From Salmonella enterica subsp. enterica serovar Choleraesuis (GTDB taxonomy: Bacteria; Pseudomonadota; Gammaproteobacteria; Enterobacterales; Enterobacteriaceae), in assembly GCA_022846635.1 (NCBI GenBank), contig AP025685.1:2542001-2606000 (forward strand): DNA of 64,000 bases. The letters run 5' to 3'. Under the pieces are notes generated by a model. The model was not told the DNA's origin and ran no database searches. It worked only from the letters and a program-made list of their open reading frames with translations. The stretch's first letter is position 1. Each line of letters starts with the position of its first letter. Shown here one piece after another: positions 60,687-64,000 of this stretch. Made by a program: the position numbers and the translations under genes.

Positions 60687-61713
60687 AAAAACGTATGGAA
60701 CGTTTTGAGCACCGTCTGAAGCGGCCGGCAAGGCAAGCCCCGAGATGAAAGGGACAATCCTCTCCCTTAAATATTTAGCATTCACTAAAAAAATGGAATG
60801 GTATGAGTGAAGTAATAAAAAACGCTACTTTGCTCAGACAGATTAGTTCAATAAATAAACAGATTACTTTTAGAAGCAGGAATTACCACAATGCCATACA
60901 GGCATACTGTATCTGCATATAGCTAGTTCATGCTCATGCCTCTATTTTACTATTTGCTCCCGGGGTCAAAATTAGCACTTTGAAAGTATTGCCCCGTTAA
61001 TGGACCGCTACCCTAGACTTATCATTCCTGCCCGATTGAATTGAAAAAAGAGCCAAAGAAAACTATTTAATAAGAAAACTTAAGATAAAAATATAACTTT
61101 TACAGCTTTTTAGAAGTCTTTATCTGATGTTCGAGAACAATTTCTTATAAATGTTATATCAGTTTAACCTTATTTTCAGTGCCGGAATACTGTACGGAAA
61201 GTTTAGTATAAAAACCTGCCTGTCCCGCGCCCTTCAATTCCCACTAAAACCCGCGCCGCCACATTCAGCAACCCGAACAAGCGCAGTTAATGTGGGGTAT
61301 CGCATCCGCGTAGCCACTGGATATGGCCCTGTACTACACAGCGAGCGTTTTCAATGATTATGTGAAGAATGCCAGTATTACTACTGGTATACAGAAGGCA
61401 GTTTGCTTCAAGAGCTATGGTACCTGATGTGGTCTGTTACTGATTAAGATCTTAATAATATGCATGCTACTACATAAGATGATATGCATAAGAGCTGAGC
61501 GTCGCCCTTCCATAGTTGTCAATAAGAATGAGTCTTATCAAACTGTTGGCAGCAAGAATAAATTTTCAGTTACTAGACACTTCTCACCACACCATTTATA
61601 CTCAAGCCGGTCACTACTATTACCTTATCGTACCTATCAAACTCCCTTAGTCACAGATACCTTTTTCATGATTATATCTTGGTTTATTTATCCGAAATGT
61701 GTGAGTTAATTAA
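60687..61713. other. AT-rich non-coding region before the polysaccharide locus
   Basis: About 1 kb without a convincing gene, AT-rich except for a GC-richer island near 61220-61340. Short frames exist but lack ribosome sites and family likeness. Dyads: ATTAAGATCTTAAT (61443-61456, perfect 14-bp palindrome) and CCAGTA-N4-TACTGG (61372-61387). No JUMPstart/ops element (GGCGGTAGCGTG) was seen. It may hold a long regulated leader for the locus, or decayed sequence from its acquisition next to serX. Confidence 0.6.
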
Positions 61714-63117
61714 ATGCCTATCAATAAAATTAAAATATTCAACTCTCGCTACAATAAACTTTTAAAATTCCTTGATTTCATTACTATTAATATTATTTGC
61801 CTGATATATGTCAAAATCATCTCTCCGGTTGAGTACCCTGCGTCCTTATTAATCGGGTTAGCTTACTCCGTGCTGTTTATCACCCAAGGGACCTTTTTAA
61901 AAATTTATACAGCCCAGTTCAGGCAAGGCCGCTTCAGTACTGCCTTTCATATCATAGTGAGCCTGGTTGTCGCTGGTGTACTCACCGTATCCTTGTATTC
62001 AACGTCGATGATTTTGCTTAATTTAACAACGCAATTTGACCTCGAATTGCTGCTCATAGGGATGAGTAAAGTCTCGGCAGTGATATTTTTTAGCTTGTTT
62101 CTGCTCCGTCTTATCATTGCCCGTTTTCTGTTTCCAAAATCTGTCAACGTGGCAATCCTCGGCATAACGTTACCGGGCCTGGCTATTGAACAGGCTTTAC
62201 GTAAGGAATACAGCCGTAGCCAGGCGCATATCAAATTTTACGAAGACCGCCTGAATATTCGGGACAGCCATTTTTTCAGCATCAAACGTGCGGGAAACTC
62301 TCGTGACCTACTCGCACTGGCAAAATCGGGGGAGGTAGATGAAATTTATATCTCCCTGCCAATGGTCGCCCAGCAACGAATTCGTCATTTTTTAGATGAG
62401 TTTTCAGACTCCACCGTCGATGTTTTTATCGTCCCTGATTTACTCTCGTACAGCTCCCATATCTCCCAGTTGCGCATGTTTGGCAATATCCAGACCATCA
62501 GCATTTTCACTTCACCGTTTGAGGATGATGGCGCAATAATTAAACGCATCGAGGATATTATCCTCGGTACCCTGTTTACTCTGGTAAGTCTGCCATTGAT
62601 GCTTATCACCGCCATCGGCATCAAACTGACCTCTCCCGGCCCTATTATCTTCAAGCAAAGCCGCTACGGCCTGAATGGTAAAGAGATCAAAATCTGGAAG
62701 TTCAGAACGATGAACGTGATGGAAAATAGCAGCATCGTAACTCAGGCTACACGAAACGATCCTCGCGTTACTCGTTTTGGCGCTTTTTTACGTCGCACCT
62801 CGCTGGATGAGCTACCTCAATTCTTCAATGTCTTGCAGGGTACAATGTCCATTGTTGGCCCTCGCCCGCATGCAGTCGCGCATAACGAGGAGTACCGTAA
62901 GCTCGTCGAAAATTACATGATTCGCCATAAAGTCAAACCGGGGATTACCGGCCTGGCCCAAATAAATGGCTATCGAGGAGAAACGGACACCCTGGAAAAA
63001 ATGGAAAAACGCGTACTGTACGATCTGGAGTACATCCAATCCTGGTCACTGTTTCTTGATATAAAAATTGTATTTCTGACGTTCTTCCGGGGCTTTGTGG
63101 GGAAAAATGCGTTCTAG
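61714..63117 (+). CDS. Undecaprenyl-phosphate sugar phosphotransferase (WcaJ-like)
   Basis: 467-residue polyisoprenyl-phosphate hexose-1-phosphate transferase that would load the first sugar onto undecaprenyl phosphate for an exopolysaccharide. Hydrophobic segments lie at the N terminus, then a CoA-binding-like middle part, a further membrane segment (about 281-305) and the C-terminal catalytic domain with KIWKFRTMNV, RRTSLDELPQFFNVLQGTMS and VGPRPHAV. The sugar is probably glucose, as in WcaJ, but this is inferred. First gene of a polysaccharide locus; it overlaps the next gene by 11 bp. Confidence 0.9.
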   Translation: MPINKIKIFNSRYNKLLKFLDFITINIICLIYVKIISPVEYPASLLIGLAYSVLFITQGTFLKIYTAQFRQGRFSTAFHIIVSLVVAGVLTVSLYSTSMILLNLTTQFDLELLLIGMSKVSAVIFFSLFLLRLIIARFLFPKSVNVAILGITLPGLAIEQALRKEYSRSQAHIKFYEDRLNIRDSHFFSIKRAGNSRDLLALAKSGEVDEIYISLPMVAQQRIRHFLDEFSDSTVDVFIVPDLLSYSSHISQLRMFGNIQTISIFTSPFEDDGAIIKRIEDIILGTLFTLVSLPLMLITAIGIKLTSPGPIIFKQSRYGLNGKEIKIWKFRTMNVMENSSIVTQATRNDPRVTRFGAFLRRTSLDELPQFFNVLQGTMSIVGPRPHAVAHNEEYRKLVENYMIRHKVKPGITGLAQINGYRGETDTLEKMEKRVLYDLEYIQSWSLFLDIKIVFLTFFRGFVGKNAF

Positions 63118-64000
63118 GCTCACCTTTTTGGTCGGCCTGCTCTCTTTTCCGGCCGCACACGCAGACCTGCAACCTAAACAGCATTCGGGTATGGCTGGCA
63201 TCGATTTCGAAAGCCAGATAGGTTATGACGTTGGTTACAACGACAACGTCACGTGGCAACATGACAATGCAAATAAAATCGGCTCTGGCTACCAGCGTTT
63301 GACGCCTATTTTTAAAGCCATTGGCGAACGCTACGAAGACCGCTACATGCTGATGTACTCTGGCAACTATCGCCAGTACACCAACGACTCCGTAGACAAC
63401 CGCAGCGACCATTTCTTTATGTTTAACGGCAACTGGCGTTTCGGTCAGATGCACGGGCTATCGCTGGATGTGGACGAAACCCTGGGTCATGAAGATCGCG
63501 GTAAAGACACTTCCGAAGGTTTTCTGCCCTCTCAGTTTCGCGAATTTGGCATCAATGAGCCAATCGCTACACGCTTTTTTAACAGCGAATTACGCTACAG
63601 CTACGGCGCACCCGAGGGGCGAGGCAAAGTTGAAGTAGCGTTACAGCATAAGCAGTTACGCTTTCCCGATCTCGACAATATTCACAACACCGATATCGAC
63701 TTCTATAACTATATGCTTAACCAGGAATGGCATGAAAACAGCCTGGTAGCTGAACTCTTTGACCAGAAAGCAAAAACACTGCGCTACCGCTACAGTTTTA
63801 TTACCAATCAGCGTCGGTATGAAGTTAACCCGCTAAAGGACAGCAACGAATATTACCTGCTAGTGGGTATAAAAAACCGGTTAACGGGCAAAACCGAAAT
63901 CAACGCGAATGCTGCCTGGCTGTATAAGGATTTTATTAATAATCCCCAGTCTCAGGCCTTTAGCGGCCTGAACTGGGATATTGAAGCCAGCTGGAACCCT
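63107..64000 (+). CDS. Outer-membrane beta-barrel polysaccharide protein, N-terminal part (cut by window end)
   Basis: 298 residues of an open frame that runs off the window. A signal peptide (MRSRLTFLVGLLSFPAAHA) precedes repeated amphipathic strands rich in Tyr, Asn and Arg (for example ERYEDRYMLMYSGNYRQYTN), as in outer-membrane barrels found in exopolysaccharide clusters. The ATG overlaps the previous gene by 11 bp, so the two are co-translated. Probable role in export or surface placement of the polymer; the exact family is uncertain. Confidence 0.75.
   Translation, partial: MRSRLTFLVGLLSFPAAHADLQPKQHSGMAGIDFESQIGYDVGYNDNVTWQHDNANKIGSGYQRLTPIFKAIGERYEDRYMLMYSGNYRQYTNDSVDNRSDHFFMFNGNWRFGQMHGLSLDVDETLGHEDRGKDTSEGFLPSQFREFGINEPIATRFFNSELRYSYGAPEGRGKVEVALQHKQLRFPDLDNIHNTDIDFYNYMLNQEWHENSLVAELFDQKAKTLRYRYSFITNQRRYEVNPLKDSNEYYLLVGIKNRLTGKTEINANAAWLYKDFINNPQSQAFSGLNWDIEASWNP

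Noticed and set aside
61151..61709. Two short frames (68 and 81 codons) in the AT-rich leader
   Set aside because: No ribosome sites and no family likeness; a decayed gene fragment near 61230-61340 is possible but cannot be supported.

Overview
The window is a stretch of enterobacterial chromosome. Almost every gene can be recognised from its E. coli counterpart, and the order follows the E. coli K-12 ptsG-fab-rne-flg-mdo-ghrA region in long blocks. Genus and species cannot be fixed from the sequence alone; a member of the Enterobacteriaceae other than Escherichia fits best. Most of the window is ordinary core genome. The accessory parts are a LysR/MFS pair, a lactate-use operon, a TonB receptor and the start of an exopolysaccharide locus.

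Region by region. 1-13.2 kb: start of ptsG; tatD(ycfH)-holB-tmk-mltG-pabC; the fatty-acid and phospholipid operon yceD-rpmF-plsX-fabH-fabD-fabG-acpP-fabF; then yceF and rluC. 13.2-17.1 kb: rne with its long autoregulatory leader. 17.1-19.4 kb: divergent LysR regulator and MFS transporter, placed between rne and flgL, which are neighbours in E. coli. 19.4-30.9 kb: flagellar basal body, rod, hook and ring genes flgBCDEFGHIJKL facing flgAMN, with two consensus sigma-28 promoters and a candidate FlhDC box. 30.9-41.9 kb: murJ, mviM, yceH, rimJ, grxB, yceB, pyrC, dinI, bssS, solA, trhO, lpxL. The efflux genes mdtH and mdtG and the yceIJ pair that E. coli has here are missing. 41.9-43.2 kb: a low-GC patch with an unknown lipoprotein and an unlisted 52-residue ORF that has its own terminator. 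43.2-51.5 kb: msyB, yceK, the glucan operon opgGH, opgC, clsC, ymdB.

51.5-60.3 kb: where E. coli has its curli genes (csg), this window has a lutABC (ykgEFG) operon and a TonB-dependent siderophore receptor behind a Fur box. The E. coli order then resumes with ycdZ, ycdY, ycdX, ghrA and the tRNA gene serX. 60.3-64.0 kb: serX is followed by a tandem 177-bp repeat. Each unit opens with the last 19 nt of the tRNA and carries a terminator, a layout very like the rtT repeats of the E. coli tyrT operon. About 1 kb of AT-rich non-coding DNA follows, then an exopolysaccharide locus: an undecaprenyl-phosphate sugar transferase and a beta-barrel protein cut by the window end.

The genes fall into a few working groups: lipid precursor supply (plsX, fab, acpP), RNA and ribosome care (rne, rluC, rimJ, trhO, rpmF), the flagellum, and the cell envelope (mltG, murJ, lpxL, opgGHC, clsC and the polysaccharide locus). 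The most unusual element is the serX repeat array; the small ORF at 42.8 kb and the layered control region in front of pyrC come next.
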